Source: MPNP01 sp965215545 (GTDB lineage: Bacteria > Pseudomonadota > Alphaproteobacteria > Rhodobacterales > Rhodobacteraceae). From it: DNA of 64,000 nucleotides. The stretch spans positions 2,604,001-2,668,000 of the forward strand of contig OZ244066.1 of NCBI GenBank assembly GCA_965215545.1. Reading direction: 5' to 3'. Below, one piece after another: positions 27,638 through 37,265 of the stretch; position 1 is the first letter of the stretch, and the number at the start of each line of letters is the position of its first letter. The position numbers and the translations under genes are program-made. The notes under the pieces were generated by a model. That model was not told where the DNA came from. It saw only the letters and a list, made by a program, of their open reading frames with translations, and did not search any database.

Positions 27638-29205
27638 GCCGGGACCGCCTGTTGGTCCTCGGTAATGCCAGCCATCAGAAGCCCCAATTCGGCTTCATCC
27701 GTATCATTGGTTGCCCGCTCACCGATGATCCGTCCATCAAAGAGCACGGCAACCCGATCGGTCAGGGACAGGATCTCGTCAAGCTCGACACTGACGAGCA
27801 GGATGGCCGTCCCCCGTTCCCGCAGGTCAAGCAGGTGCTGGTGGATGAATTCGATGGCACCGATATCGACTCCACGGGTGGGCTGACCGACGATCAGCAC
27901 CTCGGGATCCCGCTCCAGCTCGCGGGCCAGCACCATCTTCTGCTGATTGCCACCGGAAAAATTCCGGGTCTGAATCCGGGACCGGAGCGGCCGGACATCG
28001 AACCTCTCCATTCCCTGCCGGGTCTTCCGGCGGATGCCGTGATTGTCCATGAGCAACCAGTTCCGGTTGTAGCGCCGGTCATGCTGATAACCGAAGATCA
28101 TGTTCTCCCAGGCATGGAAATCCATGATCAATCCGAGACGCTGGCGATCCTCGGGGACATGGGCAATGCCAATCTGCCGCCGGGATCGGGCATCGGCCCC
28201 CGGTCCGGCCAGGGGAATGCGGGTTCCGTCGATCTCAAGGATGCCATCACCAGCGGTGATGCCGCCGAGGACCTCAAGCAGTTCGGTCTGCCCATTGCCA
28301 GCCACGCCGGCAATGCCCAGAATCTCACCCTGGCGGATGGTCAGGGAGATGTCATCGAGAACCTTGACGCCCCGCTCGTCCGTCACCGAGAGAGTGTGCA
28401 ACCGCATCTTGACAGGGCCGGGCTCGCGGTCGGATTTCTGGACCCGCAGCAGGACTGATCGGCCGACCATCATCTCGGCGAGGTGCTTGGGATTGGTGTC
28501 ACTTGTCGCCACGGTGTCAACCATCTCGCCTTGCCGCATGACACTGACTGTATCAGTCACTGCCATGATTTCCCGCAACTTGTGTGTAATCAGGATGATG
28601 GTCTTGCCCTGCGCTTTCAGGCTGACAAGAATTCGAAAGAGGTGATCGGCCTCCGCAGGCGTCAGCACACCGGTGGGTTCATCGAGAATGAGGATGCTGG
28701 CATTGCGATACAGGGCCTTGAGGATTTCGACCCGCTGCTGGTGGCCGACCGACAGGTCCTCGATGATCGCATCGGGATCGACCCGGAGCGAGTACTCGTC
28801 CGCGAGTTGCTCAAGCAGGCTCCGGGCGGCACCCAGCGACGATTGCAGCATGAAACTGTCTTCGGCACCCATCACGACATTTTCCAGAACCGTGAAGTTC
28901 TGGACGAGTTTGAAATGCTGGTGAACCATGCCGATCCCGGCCCGGATGGCAGCCTGACTGTCGGCGATCAGCGTCGGCTCGCCATTGATGGCGATTGTCC
29001 CGGCGTCACATTTGTAGAATCCATAGAGGATCGACATCAGGGTCGACTTGCCGGCCCCGTTTTCACCAACAATCCCGTGGATGCTTCCCGTCTCAACCCG
29101 CAGGTTGATGTTCTTGTTGGCCTGGACGGTTCCGAACGCCTTGCAGATCCCCTGCAACTCAATGGCAGGCGCAACCCCTGCGGGTTGCGCCGCACCTGTC
29201 TCCAT
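27634..29205 (-). CDS. BMP-type ABC importer, double ATPase
   Basis: Two fused nucleotide-binding domains, 523 aa. The first has intact GENGAGKST, LSVGHQQRVEILKAL and ILILDEPTGVLTP; the second has the degenerate P-loop GVAGNGQTE usual for this family and an intact signature FSGGNQQKMVLARE. Energises the two permeases. It lies 18 bp after the substrate-binding protein gene. Confidence 0.92.
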   Translation of the reverse strand: METGAAQPAGVAPAIELQGICKAFGTVQANKNINLRVETGSIHGIVGENGAGKSTLMSILYGFYKCDAGTIAINGEPTLIADSQAAIRAGIGMVHQHFKLVQNFTVLENVVMGAEDSFMLQSSLGAARSLLEQLADEYSLRVDPDAIIEDLSVGHQQRVEILKALYRNASILILDEPTGVLTPAEADHLFRILVSLKAQGKTIILITHKLREIMAVTDTVSVMRQGEMVDTVATSDTNPKHLAEMMVGRSVLLRVQKSDREPGPVKMRLHTLSVTDERGVKVLDDISLTIRQGEILGIAGVAGNGQTELLEVLGGITAGDGILEIDGTRIPLAGPGADARSRRQIGIAHVPEDRQRLGLIMDFHAWENMIFGYQHDRRYNRNWLLMDNHGIRRKTRQGMERFDVRPLRSRIQTRNFSGGNQQKMVLARELERDPEVLIVGQPTRGVDIGAIEFIHQHLLDLRERGTAILLVSVELDEILSLTDRVAVLFDGRIIGERATNDTDEAELGLLMAGITEDQQAVPA

Positions 29206-29223
29206 CAGGAATCCGGGCCCGGA

Positions 29224-30210
29224 TCACATGACCGGGCAGGTATCATCGGCCGTGTAGTCATGGACAATGAGCTCACCGCTCTGGATGGCCATGGAGGCCG
29301 CATTGACCTGCGCCTCAACCTCGGTGCTGACCAGGCTCCGGTTGTTCTCATCAAGCGCGTAACCGACACCACCCTCAGTCAGGCCGATGACCTTGACGCT
29401 CCCGGTGGTGGGGCCGGCTGAAAAGGCCTCGAACACCGCATTGTCAACGCGTTTGAGCATCGATGTCAGCACCGATCCTGGATGCAGGTGGTTCTGGTTG
29501 CTGTCAACACCGATCCCGAGAATGCCCTCATCGGCAGCTGCCTGCAGGACACCAACTCCCGTGCCGCCAGCGGCATGGTAGACGATGTCAGCTCCTGAAG
29601 CGACCTGGGCCCGGGTCAACTCGGCGCCCTTGACCGGATCATTCCATGCGGATGGATCATTGCCGGTCATGTTCTGGATCACCTCAATGTCGGGATTGGC
29701 TGCCTTGACGCCCTGGACATAGCCGCAGGCGAAGCGCCGAATCAGTGGAATGTCCATCCCGCCGACAAAACCGACAACGTTGGATTCAGTCGTCAGGCCG
29801 GCAATGAGTCCCACGAGGTACGACCCCTCATGCTCCTTGAAGAGGACCGATGTGACGTTGGGTTGATCAACATACATGTCAACGATGGTGAAGGATGTGT
29901 CCGGATAGTCGGGAGCCACCGTTTCGAGGGTGCTGCCGAAAGCAAATCCAGTCATGACGATGGGGTTGCTGCCGGCCTCGGCCAGCCGCCGGAGCGCCTG
30001 CTCACGTTGGGCCTCAGACTGGATTTCAATTTCCCGGTACCCCTCGCCGGTGGCCGCTTTCCACATCTCGGCACCATTGTAGGCACTTTCGTTGAATGAC
30101 TTGTCGAACTTGCCGCCCATGTCATAGATGATGGCCGGGTTGGCCAGACCTGTCGAGGCAAGCAGCGCCCCACTCACCAGTACAGTTCCCATTTGCAGGA
30201 TTTTCTTCAT
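29224..30210 (-). CDS. BMP-family substrate-binding lipoprotein-like protein
   Basis: Periplasmic binding protein of the basic membrane protein family, here probably 328 aa with a Sec signal peptide (MKKILQMGTVLVSGALLA, cleavage near GLA-NP). Core motifs are YDMGGKFDKSFNESAYNGAEM and GFVGGMDIPLIRRF. No lipobox Cys, so soluble in the periplasm. The ATG at 30210 is used rather than the track's far upstream start because GGGAGA precedes it and the signal peptide starts there. First gene of the seven-gene uptake/oxidation operon; promoter expected in 30211-30366. Confidence 0.92.
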   Translation of the reverse strand: MKKILQMGTVLVSGALLASTGLANPAIIYDMGGKFDKSFNESAYNGAEMWKAATGEGYREIEIQSEAQREQALRRLAEAGSNPIVMTGFAFGSTLETVAPDYPDTSFTIVDMYVDQPNVTSVLFKEHEGSYLVGLIAGLTTESNVVGFVGGMDIPLIRRFACGYVQGVKAANPDIEVIQNMTGNDPSAWNDPVKGAELTRAQVASGADIVYHAAGGTGVGVLQAAADEGILGIGVDSNQNHLHPGSVLTSMLKRVDNAVFEAFSAGPTTGSVKVIGLTEGGVGYALDENNRSLVSTEVEAQVNAASMAIQSGELIVHDYTADDTCPVM

Positions 30211-30366
30211 GCTTTGTCTCCCCTGAAGGAGCGCGTCATCAGAGACCACTCCTGATGTCGAGCTCTGTTTGTGATCGAGGGTCACGCCGGACCCGCAACT
30301 GACTATATCAGGTGCCAACGTGTTTTCCCATCCTCTTGCCGGTCCTGCCTGCCATGCCCCGGAAAA

Positions 30367-30996
30367 TCAGGAAGGCCGGGCAAAACGTCGGGCATCGGGA
30401 TGAACCCGGGGTGGGTTGACATAGTAGGGGGTGGGAATCGGACTGGGTTGCCCGAGCCGTCGGTGGGCCGCCAGGGCCACCGCCAGGCTTGGGCTGTAGA
30501 GGGGTTCGGCCACTGTGCTTGCCAGCGCCGCGGCAAAGGCGGCCGCTTCATGACCCACGACCGCACGGGGCCTTGCGGCATGATCGACAATGGTATCCGG
30601 GGTGGCAAAAAACGCCTCGGTTTCATTGGTCATGCGGCAGCAGGTCTGCCCATCGGGCATGGCCAGGACAGCCAGGGCAGGCCCGGGAACATCCAGGGTC
30701 ATGGTGGCAAACCGGTCCAGCCCGACCGCCGGGACCCGCAGGGCCAGTGCCAGGCCGCGGGCAGCGGCAATGGCAATCCGGATGCCGTTGAAGAAGCCCG
30801 GTCCGGTGCATACGCCAATGGTGGCCAGGTCCGGCCAGTCGGCACCACATTCGGCGAGGAGTCTGGCAAGGGACGGAAAGAGCGCCTCGGACTGACCCAG
30901 GCGACGCTCCTCACAATGCGTGGCCACGACCATACCCTTCTGCAGAAGGGTGACGTCAACACTGTCCCCCGATGTGTCAAAACCGGCCACGGTCAT
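30367..30996 (-). CDS. tsaB: tRNA threonylcarbamoyladenosine (t6A) modification protein
   Basis: Partner of TsaD in t6A37 modification of ANN-decoding tRNAs. The actin-like start AGFDTSGDSVDVTLL and the central IGVCTGPGFFNGIRIAIAAARGLA are the TsaB hallmarks; 209 aa. Only 19 bp follow the nfu gene, a pairing common in alphaproteobacteria. Confidence 0.93.
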   Translation of the reverse strand: MTVAGFDTSGDSVDVTLLQKGMVVATHCEERRLGQSEALFPSLARLLAECGADWPDLATIGVCTGPGFFNGIRIAIAAARGLALALRVPAVGLDRFATMTLDVPGPALAVLAMPDGQTCCRMTNETEAFFATPDTIVDHAARPRAVVGHEAAAFAAALASTVAEPLYSPSLAVALAAHRRLGQPSPIPTPYYVNPPRVHPDARRFARPS

Positions 30997-31015
30997 CCAG
31001 CGACCGGCATCTGGA

Positions 31016-31573
31016 CTAGACGACAGGTCTGACCTCCACGACTTCCGGAATGTAGTGACGCAGGAGGTTCTCGATTCCCATCTTCAGGGTAATCGTGGAT
31101 GAGGGGCATCCGGCGCACGCGCCCTGCATGTGCAGATAGACGATCCCGCGATCAAAACCGTGATAGATGATATCGCCACCATCCTGAGCCACGGCCGGGC
31201 GGACCCTGGTGTCGAGCAGTTCCCGGATCTTGTTGATGATGGCACTGTCGGGGCCATCATCCTCGTCTTCGGCAGCATCCGCCGGGACCGCATCAATATT
31301 CGGCAGTCCCGACTGGAAATGCTCCATGATTGTCCCGAGGATGGCGGGTTTGATATGATTCCAGTCATAATCATCCGCCTTGGTGACGGTGATGAAATCA
31401 TGGCCAAGGAAGACACCGACGACACCCTTGATGGTGAACAGCCGGGCCGCCAGGGGCGAGGAACCGGCCTCGGCTGCTGAGGGGAAATCGGCCGTACCAC
31501 TGGCCATAACGGTCTTGCCGGGCACGAATTTGAGTGTGGCCGGATTGGGGGTACTCGCGGTCTGGATAAACAT
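31016..31573 (-). CDS. nfu: Nfu-type Fe-S cluster scaffold/carrier
   Basis: Carries [4Fe-4S] clusters to apo-proteins. The Nfu_N domain starts at MFIQTASTPNPATLKFVPG and the NifU C-terminal domain has the CxxC in GACAGCPSSTITLKMGIE. 185 aa, as in mitochondrial/alphaproteobacterial NFU1. A perfect 10-bp inverted repeat lies 17 bp before the start and could control expression. Confidence 0.95.
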   Translation of the reverse strand: MFIQTASTPNPATLKFVPGKTVMASGTADFPSAAEAGSSPLAARLFTIKGVVGVFLGHDFITVTKADDYDWNHIKPAILGTIMEHFQSGLPNIDAVPADAAEDEDDGPDSAIINKIRELLDTRVRPAVAQDGGDIIYHGFDRGIVYLHMQGACAGCPSSTITLKMGIENLLRHYIPEVVEVRPVV

Positions 31574-31589
31574 GGTTCACCTTCATTAT

Positions 31590-31612
31590 GTTGGAATGGT
31601 TGCCATTCCAAC
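31590..31612. promoter_or_regulatory. Perfect 10-bp inverted repeat upstream of nfu
   Basis: GTTGGAATGG, three bases TTG, CCATTCCAAC. Located between divergent nfu and the coxG-like gene. It could be a repressor operator or an RNA hairpin in the nfu leader. It does not match an iron or Fe-S regulator consensus that I know. Confidence 0.5.
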
Positions 31613-31711
31613 CACCGCCTGTTCATCGCAGCCAAACATTCCCATGTCAAATCCGGGAAAAATCCGTATTGAAGCGATTTTGACCAGGGTTCGAGAGAAG
31701 GAAACGCACCA

Positions 31712-32161
31712 ATGAAGCTCGAGGGATCCCGTGTGATCAATGCCAGCCGGGCCGAGGTCTGGGACGGTTTGAACGATACCGAAGTCCTCAAGACCTGCAT
31801 CCCGGGATGTTCGGAATTCCTGGGATCCGTCGATGAGGGCTTCACTGCCAGGGTCACGCAGAAGATTGGACCGGTCAAGGCGACATTCAACAGCGTCATC
31901 ACCATTGATGAGATCGATGCACCCAACAGTTACCGACTCTGTGGTGAAGGCAAGGGTGGGGCTGCCGGCTTTGCCAGGGGCTCCGCCCGGGTCAATCTCA
32001 TGGATCATGAGGACGGGACTGTCCTCGCCTATACGGTTGATGCCAAGATTGGCGGCAAACTTGCCCAGCTTGGCTCACGACTCGTGGGTGGCGTGGCCCG
32101 CAAACTGTCCGACCGTTTCTTTGCAACCTTCCAGGATGAAGTGGAGGCCCGGCGGCCCTGA
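31712..32161 (+). CDS. CoxG-like SRPBCC family protein
   Basis: 149-aa START-like (SRPBCC) protein of the carbon-monoxide-dehydrogenase subunit G family. It has the expected MKLEGSR start, the CIPGC..EF motif and GPVKATFNS. In CO oxidisers CoxG helps the enzyme at the membrane, but no cox genes are here; stand-alone homologues are common and of unknown role. GAAGG lies 11-15 nt upstream of the ATG. Confidence 0.85.
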   Translation: MKLEGSRVINASRAEVWDGLNDTEVLKTCIPGCSEFLGSVDEGFTARVTQKIGPVKATFNSVITIDEIDAPNSYRLCGEGKGGAAGFARGSARVNLMDHEDGTVLAYTVDAKIGGKLAQLGSRLVGGVARKLSDRFFATFQDEVEARRP

Positions 32162-32333
32162 ATCGCCGGGCTCTGGTGTCGGGCCAGATCTGATCCGGCG
32201 GCGAGACACGCGGCATGCCCTGTTCCGGCATGACCGGCGATGGATTGGTCGCAATCCGGGCCCCACAGGACCGGAAGCAAACCCGGAATCCAGCTTGCCC
32301 CTGGCTGCCCATTGTCCTAATGGATGTCGCAAT

Positions 32334-32407
32334 GCGGGTGTAGCTCAATGGTAGAGCAGCAGCCTTCCAAGCTGAATACGTGGGTTCGATTCCCATCACC
32401 CGCTCCA
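32334..32407 (+). tRNA. tRNA-Gly (anticodon TCC)
   Basis: Cloverleaf with acceptor GCGGGTG/CACCCGC, D arm AGCTCAATGGTAGAGC, anticodon loop CTTCCAA, T loop TTCGATT, discriminator T and encoded CCA. One mismatch (G-A) closes the anticodon stem. Confidence 0.95.
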
Positions 32408-32544
32408 GCTCCCCTGTCAGGATCATGCTGTATCGTGTCGTCTGTGCGAACTTGGGCGCAGACCCGGTGGCCACGGAGTCCCGGGGGCGAGGGCCGGTGG
32501 TGCGGGCGGACGGGGACACTGTTCGCAGTGCATGGCAAGAGAGC

Positions 32545-34386
32545 ATGATGGCACGGGTTCAGGATACACGACCGACGGGAAGCATCACGGTGCTGTTGGC
32601 ACTGCTGGCCTTTGCCCGGCCCTATCACTGGCTGGCCCTCGGGGCGCTGCTGGCACTGCTCGCTACGGCAGCCGTGACCCTGATCCTGCCACTGTTCGTA
32701 CGACAGTTTGTCGATCGATTTGCCAATGCACCACTGGACGAATTCAATCGGAGCTTTCTCTGGGCCCTTGTCATTGCCGCTGCCCTCGCCATCGGCACTG
32801 CGCTCCGCTATGCCCTCGTGACCCGCCTGGGGGAGAGAATGGTGGTTGATCTCCGTTCCCGGGTGTTCGACAAGGCCGTTGGCATGAGTCCGGTGTTTTT
32901 TGAACGGATCATGACCGGTGAGGTGACCTCGCGGATCAACACGGACACGACGCTGGTTCTCTCGCTGATCGCCTCGACGGTTTCCGTTGCCCTTCGCAAT
33001 CTGCTGATCCTGAGCGGCGGCCTTGTCCTCATGGCCATCACAAGCCCCCGGTTGACGCTGCTGGCCACAATCCTGGTTCCGGCCATCCTCATCCCGACCC
33101 TGCTTCTCGGCCGTCTGCTCCGGCGTCAGAGTCGTGACAATCAGGACCATATGGCCCGTGGATCAGCGGCGGTTTCCGAGGTTCTCCACAATATCCAGAT
33201 GGTCCAGGCCTTTGGCCAGGAGTGGCACTTTCGGCGCCGCTTCCGGTCCATCGGGGCTACCTATCTCGATTCGGTCCATCGCCGCATTCTGACCCGTTCG
33301 GTCCTGACCGCCCTGATCATCATCCTGGTCTTTGCCGGTATTGCCACGGTGATCTGGGTGGGTGCTGGCGATGCCCGGGACAACCGGATTTCCATCGGCC
33401 AGCTTGTTCAGTTCATCATCTACGCCGTTCTGGTCGGCGGGGCTGTCTCGACCCTTGCAGATGTCTGGGGGGAACTGTTGCGAGCCGCCGGGGCAACCGA
33501 TCGGATCCTTGAACTCCTCGCGCTTGATGATGCAATCAAGGATCCGCACGTTCCCGTTCCGGTTCCCGCTGGACCGGGATCAGGCCTTGCCTTCAACGCG
33601 GTGACATTTTCCTATCCACTGCGTCCCGAGAGTCCTGTCCTGCAGGATCTGTCCCTGTCGATTGCATCCGGCGAGACCGTGGCGTTGGTCGGCCCGTCAG
33701 GGGCCGGCAAGACTTCCATCTTTCAGTTGCTCCTCCGGTTCTATGAGGCCAGCAACGGTACAGTGTCGATCGATGGCATCGACATTGCCAAATTCCGCCG
33801 TGCCGAGCTCCGGTCGCTGTTTGCCCTCGTCCCCCAGGAGGCAGCCCTCTTTGCAGACAGCATCATGGACAACATCCGGATCGGGAACCCGGCAGCCACC
33901 GATGCGGAGGTCATCGCTGCCGCCCGCAGTGCCGACCTGCACGACTTCCTCCAATCGCTCCCGGAGGGCTTTGCCACCCGGGTCGGGGAGGGCGGGGTGC
34001 TGCTGTCAGGTGGGCAACGGCAGCGCCTGGCGATTGCCCGGGCCCTCCTCAGGGACTCCCCTGTCCTGCTGCTCGATGAGGCAACGTCCTCCCTTGATGC
34101 CGCCAGTGAGGCGGCCGTCCAGAAAGCCGTCCGGCGGATTGCTGGCACGCGGACCCTCCTGATCATTGCCCACCGCCTGGCAACGGCAAAATTTGCTGAT
34201 CGCATCCTCGTTCTTGACCAGGGCCGCCTTGTCGCCCAGGGTCAGCATGACACGCTGATGGCCGAGGGCGGTCTCTATGCCAGATTGGCCAGCCTCCAAT
34301 TCATCGATGCCCGGATGGCCCCAGGACAGCAAATAATTCGACAGGTATCGCCACGATTCGCAGGGCCCTGCGGGTCAAGGAAGTGA
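32545..34386 (+). CDS. ABC exporter half-transporter, MsbA/LmrA-like
   Basis: Fused membrane and ATPase domains, 613 aa, expected to act as a homodimer exporting lipids or drugs. The N-terminal ~310 residues hold six membrane segments. The ATPase has GPSGAGKTS, a Q-loop in LVPQEAALF, LLSGGQRQRLAIARAL and VLLLDEATSSLD, with the switch His in IIAHRLATA. The ATG at 32545 is chosen; the frame extends upstream into the tRNA. Follows tRNA-Gly with no other gene between. Confidence 0.9.
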   Translation: MMARVQDTRPTGSITVLLALLAFARPYHWLALGALLALLATAAVTLILPLFVRQFVDRFANAPLDEFNRSFLWALVIAAALAIGTALRYALVTRLGERMVVDLRSRVFDKAVGMSPVFFERIMTGEVTSRINTDTTLVLSLIASTVSVALRNLLILSGGLVLMAITSPRLTLLATILVPAILIPTLLLGRLLRRQSRDNQDHMARGSAAVSEVLHNIQMVQAFGQEWHFRRRFRSIGATYLDSVHRRILTRSVLTALIIILVFAGIATVIWVGAGDARDNRISIGQLVQFIIYAVLVGGAVSTLADVWGELLRAAGATDRILELLALDDAIKDPHVPVPVPAGPGSGLAFNAVTFSYPLRPESPVLQDLSLSIASGETVALVGPSGAGKTSIFQLLLRFYEASNGTVSIDGIDIAKFRRAELRSLFALVPQEAALFADSIMDNIRIGNPAATDAEVIAAARSADLHDFLQSLPEGFATRVGEGGVLLSGGQRQRLAIARALLRDSPVLLLDEATSSLDAASEAAVQKAVRRIAGTRTLLIIAHRLATAKFADRILVLDQGRLVAQGQHDTLMAEGGLYARLASLQFIDARMAPGQQIIRQVSPRFAGPCGSRK

Positions 34387-34513
34387 TCCAGGCGGGTCGA
34401 GGGCGGAGTCACCGGCTGCTGCCCGGAAGGCGGGCGGAGCCCGAGCAGGCGCGCCCGGCCGCTGCGCCTCAGACTGGCAGTGGGGTGAACTGCAGCACAG
34501 GCAACGGCATTGA

Positions 34514-35539
34514 TCAGTCAATGGTCAGCAGCTGGGTCGTGCCCGTTCGGAGGGCTTCCTGACAGCAAGCGGCCAGTGTGGATGCGGCCAGACCGTCGTG
34601 CAGATTTGGCGAGACAGGCGCGTTCCCTGTCACGCAGTCAACAAAGGCCACCATCTCGGTTCGATAGGCCTCGACGTAGCGGGTGGACCAATCATCCCTG
34701 ATGGCATCCATGGCCTCGCCGGTGACCGTATTCATCGTCACGGTGGAATTGCGCGGGTTTTCGACACGCAGCAGGCCAGCTGCGCCCAGGGCCTCAATTC
34801 GCTGATCATAGCCGTGGGGCGCTCGCCAGCTGTTCTGTATCACCACCTGCTGTCCCGATGCGCCGATCAGAACCGTCGTTGCCGTGTCGATGTGGCCATG
34901 GTCGGCATGGGTCGGATCGATCAATGCCGAACCGTGACAGGACACGGATGCAATGTCATCGTCCAGCAGCCATCGCACCGTATCGAAATCGTGAATCATG
35001 GTTTCAGCGATCAGGCCAGCCGAAAACGGCAGGTGGTCCGGCATTGGCGGTGCATGATCGCGGCTGGCAAGGTGGAGCTGTTCGATTCGACCAACAGCAC
35101 CCGCAACCAGACGCGACCGGAAGACCGAGAGATGATGATCGAATCTGCGATTGAAACCGACCTGTATATGGTCCGCACCATGTCCAAGGTCGGCGGCAAG
35201 GGAGACGATATCTTCCGGGTCGGTGGCCACGGGTTTCTCGCAGAACACGTAGCGGCCCGTCGCGGCGGCCCGTCGCAGGTGCTCTGCGTGCCGGGCAGCC
35301 GGACTCGCAATCAAGAACCCATCCACGGACGTCGTATCGAACGCCTGGTCGGGCGCGATGATTTCGGTCATGGGTCCACGCGGGCCAAGGCCCCGGGCAA
35401 GGGCTTCCGCACGCGCCCTCTCCGCCTCGCACAGGATGAGACGGCCGACCCGTGCGTCGCCGGCAAGATGGTGGGCATGGAGGCTGCCCATGGCACCACA
35501 TCCAATCAGACACAGCGTGAGTCCTTCAGCAGTCTCCAT
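34514..35539 (-). CDS. Gfo/Idh/MocA oxidoreductase, IolG-like inositol dehydrogenase
   Basis: NAD(P)-dependent sugar or polyol dehydrogenase of 341 aa. Rossmann motif LIGCGAMGSLHAHHL is at the start, VFCEKPVA gives the conserved EKP, QVGFNRRFD and AGLIAETMIHDFDTVRW match myo-inositol dehydrogenases, including the Asp/His pair. The ATG at 35539 overlaps the IolE-like gene by 14 bp; the longer upstream frame is not conserved. Inferred to oxidise inositol or a stereoisomer in the operon with IolE-like and IMPase-like enzymes. Confidence 0.85.
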   Translation of the reverse strand: METAEGLTLCLIGCGAMGSLHAHHLAGDARVGRLILCEAERARAEALARGLGPRGPMTEIIAPDQAFDTTSVDGFLIASPAARHAEHLRRAAATGRYVFCEKPVATDPEDIVSLAADLGHGADHIQVGFNRRFDHHLSVFRSRLVAGAVGRIEQLHLASRDHAPPMPDHLPFSAGLIAETMIHDFDTVRWLLDDDIASVSCHGSALIDPTHADHGHIDTATTVLIGASGQQVVIQNSWRAPHGYDQRIEALGAAGLLRVENPRNSTVTMNTVTGEAMDAIRDDWSTRYVEAYRTEMVAFVDCVTGNAPVSPNLHDGLAASTLAACCQEALRTGTTQLLTID

Positions 35540-36434
35540 GATGTCTTTCCAATTTGATGCCTGACGCATCGAGCAGGCCGGCCAGATGCGTGAAAGCGAT
35601 GGTGGCCATGGTGGCAGGGGCGGCAATCTCGGGATCCTGTTCCGCCTCAACCACAATCCAGCCGCCATAGCCTGCTTGGGCAATCTGTTCGGCGACCGGT
35701 GCGAAATCCAGATCTCCGTCACCCGGCACGGTGAACATGCCAAGACGAACCCCATCATCGAAAGTCGTGATCTCGCGGTCCAGTGTCGCAAGGCGGGCTC
35801 GGCGAATGTCCTTGAGATGGATATGTCCGATGCGTGACCACCATCGCCGCATCACCCCTGTGTAGTCGTCACCCGCCAATGCAAGGTGGCCAGTGTCCAG
35901 CAACAGATGAACCGACAGATCGCTTGCTTCCATCAGCGCATCGATCTGGGATGCGGTTTCGACAGCATGCATCACATGATGGTGGTAGACAAATCTCAGC
36001 CCCATGGCCGTGATCCGACCGGCCAACGCCGACAGACGGCGTGCATAGGGACACAGGGAGACAGCCGGTGGACGCCGTGCGAGCGGCGCATCAGCACCGC
36101 CTTCGGCACCGCCGGCACATTCACCATAGATCATGACATGACAGCCAAGGGCCTTGAGCCTCCTTGCATGGGTCCATGCCGTCGGCCATTCCGCATCCAC
36201 ATCGCGTTCGATCAGACGGCCGGAGTACCAGGCGCTGATCGGTGCCAGTCCGAAGGGCGCCAGCGCGGACTGGACCTCTGCTGGCGCGGGCGGAAATTTC
36301 CGACCCAACTCCACCCCGGCAAAGCCTGCCCTTGCTGCATCGCCGAGGAAGGTTGCAAGCGGGATATCGGCACCAAGATCAGCGATCGCGTCATTCGTCC
36401 AGCCAATGGGCGATATGCCCAGCTTGACGGTCAT
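35526..36434 (-). CDS. IolE-like TIM-barrel enzyme (inosose dehydratase or sugar isomerase)
   Basis: 302 aa, xylose-isomerase-like barrel. The start LGISPIGWTNDAIADLG and FAGVELGRKFP resemble myo-inosose-2 dehydratase (IolE). Metal-site candidates are the Asp and His in LLLDTGHLALAG, the His in IGHIHLKDIR and the late Glu in WIVVEAEQDP. ATGA overlap with the IMPase gene fixes the start at 36434. Other iol genes (iolB, C, D) are not in the window. Confidence 0.8.
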   Translation of the reverse strand: MTVKLGISPIGWTNDAIADLGADIPLATFLGDAARAGFAGVELGRKFPPAPAEVQSALAPFGLAPISAWYSGRLIERDVDAEWPTAWTHARRLKALGCHVMIYGECAGGAEGGADAPLARRPPAVSLCPYARRLSALAGRITAMGLRFVYHHHVMHAVETASQIDALMEASDLSVHLLLDTGHLALAGDDYTGVMRRWWSRIGHIHLKDIRRARLATLDREITTFDDGVRLGMFTVPGDGDLDFAPVAEQIAQAGYGGWIVVEAEQDPEIAAPATMATIAFTHLAGLLDASGIKLERHHGDC

Positions 36435-37255
36435 GCCTTGTCTCGCGGGGCGGACTGGGTTGTCTGCAACAGGAATGCCTGGCATGCCGGCGTGCCAGAG
36501 GTGACGGTCATGGTGTCGGCATAGCCGTCACCGCCCCAGAAATCGGTCACGATGCCGCCGGCTTCGGTCAGGATGACAAGCCCGGCAGCGCAGTCCAGAA
36601 AGCCTGTGGGGCCCTCGAAATAGCCGTCCAGCCGACCGCTGGCGACGCTGGCCAGCGACAATGCGCAACTGCCCATGATCCGAACCGCAGCAACCTTTTC
36701 ACGAATGTGATGAAGTCTCGCATAGGCGCCCGGCGCGTGGGCGTGGTGATCGAGGGGAAGTCCGGTGCCCACGACAAACCGCGCCGGGTCCGCCTGAGTC
36801 CGCACCTTGATCGGCTTACCATTCAAGGTGGCACCACAGTCCACGGCACCGCTGAACATCTCATCTTCAAGGGGGGAATAGATCACGCCTGCCAGAGGCA
36901 TCATGTCCCTGACAAGGGCAATCGAGATGGTGAACGAAAGGCCAGACAGGAAATTCGTCGTACCGTCGATCGGGTCCACGACCCAGGTCAGTTCCGCATC
37001 CGCCGCGCCACGCGCGCCGCCCTCCTCGCCTTGAAAGGCAAGGTCGGGATGGGCTCGTTGCAAGCGTCTGAATATGATCGCTTCGACAGATTCGTCGGCG
37101 TCGCACACGAGATCGGCCTGCCCCTTGAACGACACCGCCATGGTCTCGACGTGCTCACGATGGCGCAGCGCATCCTTGCCCGCCTCGTACGCAACATCGA
37201 TCATCAGTGGCAGGCAGTCACCGGGGATCAGATCATGTTGCAGTTTGAAATCCAT
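36431..37255 (-). CDS. Inositol monophosphatase family phosphatase
   Basis: Mg-dependent, Li-sensitive phosphatase fold, 274 aa. Motifs: FQGEEGG (metal Glu), WVVDPIDGTTNFLSG (two Asp ligands), and GFLDCAAGLVILTEAGG (catalytic Asp). Likely dephosphorylates an inositol phosphate or related phosphorylated polyol taken up by the importer upstream. Start at 37255 is set by the family start; upstream sequence holds paired operator-like repeats. Confidence 0.9.
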   Translation of the reverse strand: MDFKLQHDLIPGDCLPLMIDVAYEAGKDALRHREHVETMAVSFKGQADLVCDADESVEAIIFRRLQRAHPDLAFQGEEGGARGAADAELTWVVDPIDGTTNFLSGLSFTISIALVRDMMPLAGVIYSPLEDEMFSGAVDCGATLNGKPIKVRTQADPARFVVGTGLPLDHHAHAPGAYARLHHIREKVAAVRIMGSCALSLASVASGRLDGYFEGPTGFLDCAAGLVILTEAGGIVTDFWGGDGYADTMTVTSGTPACQAFLLQTTQSAPRDKA

Positions 37256-37265
37256 CCCTTCCCCC

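Noticed and set aside
26327..27886. 519-codon plus-strand frame opposite the BMP permeases
   Set aside because: The opposite strand encodes a conserved permease; high-GC shadow.
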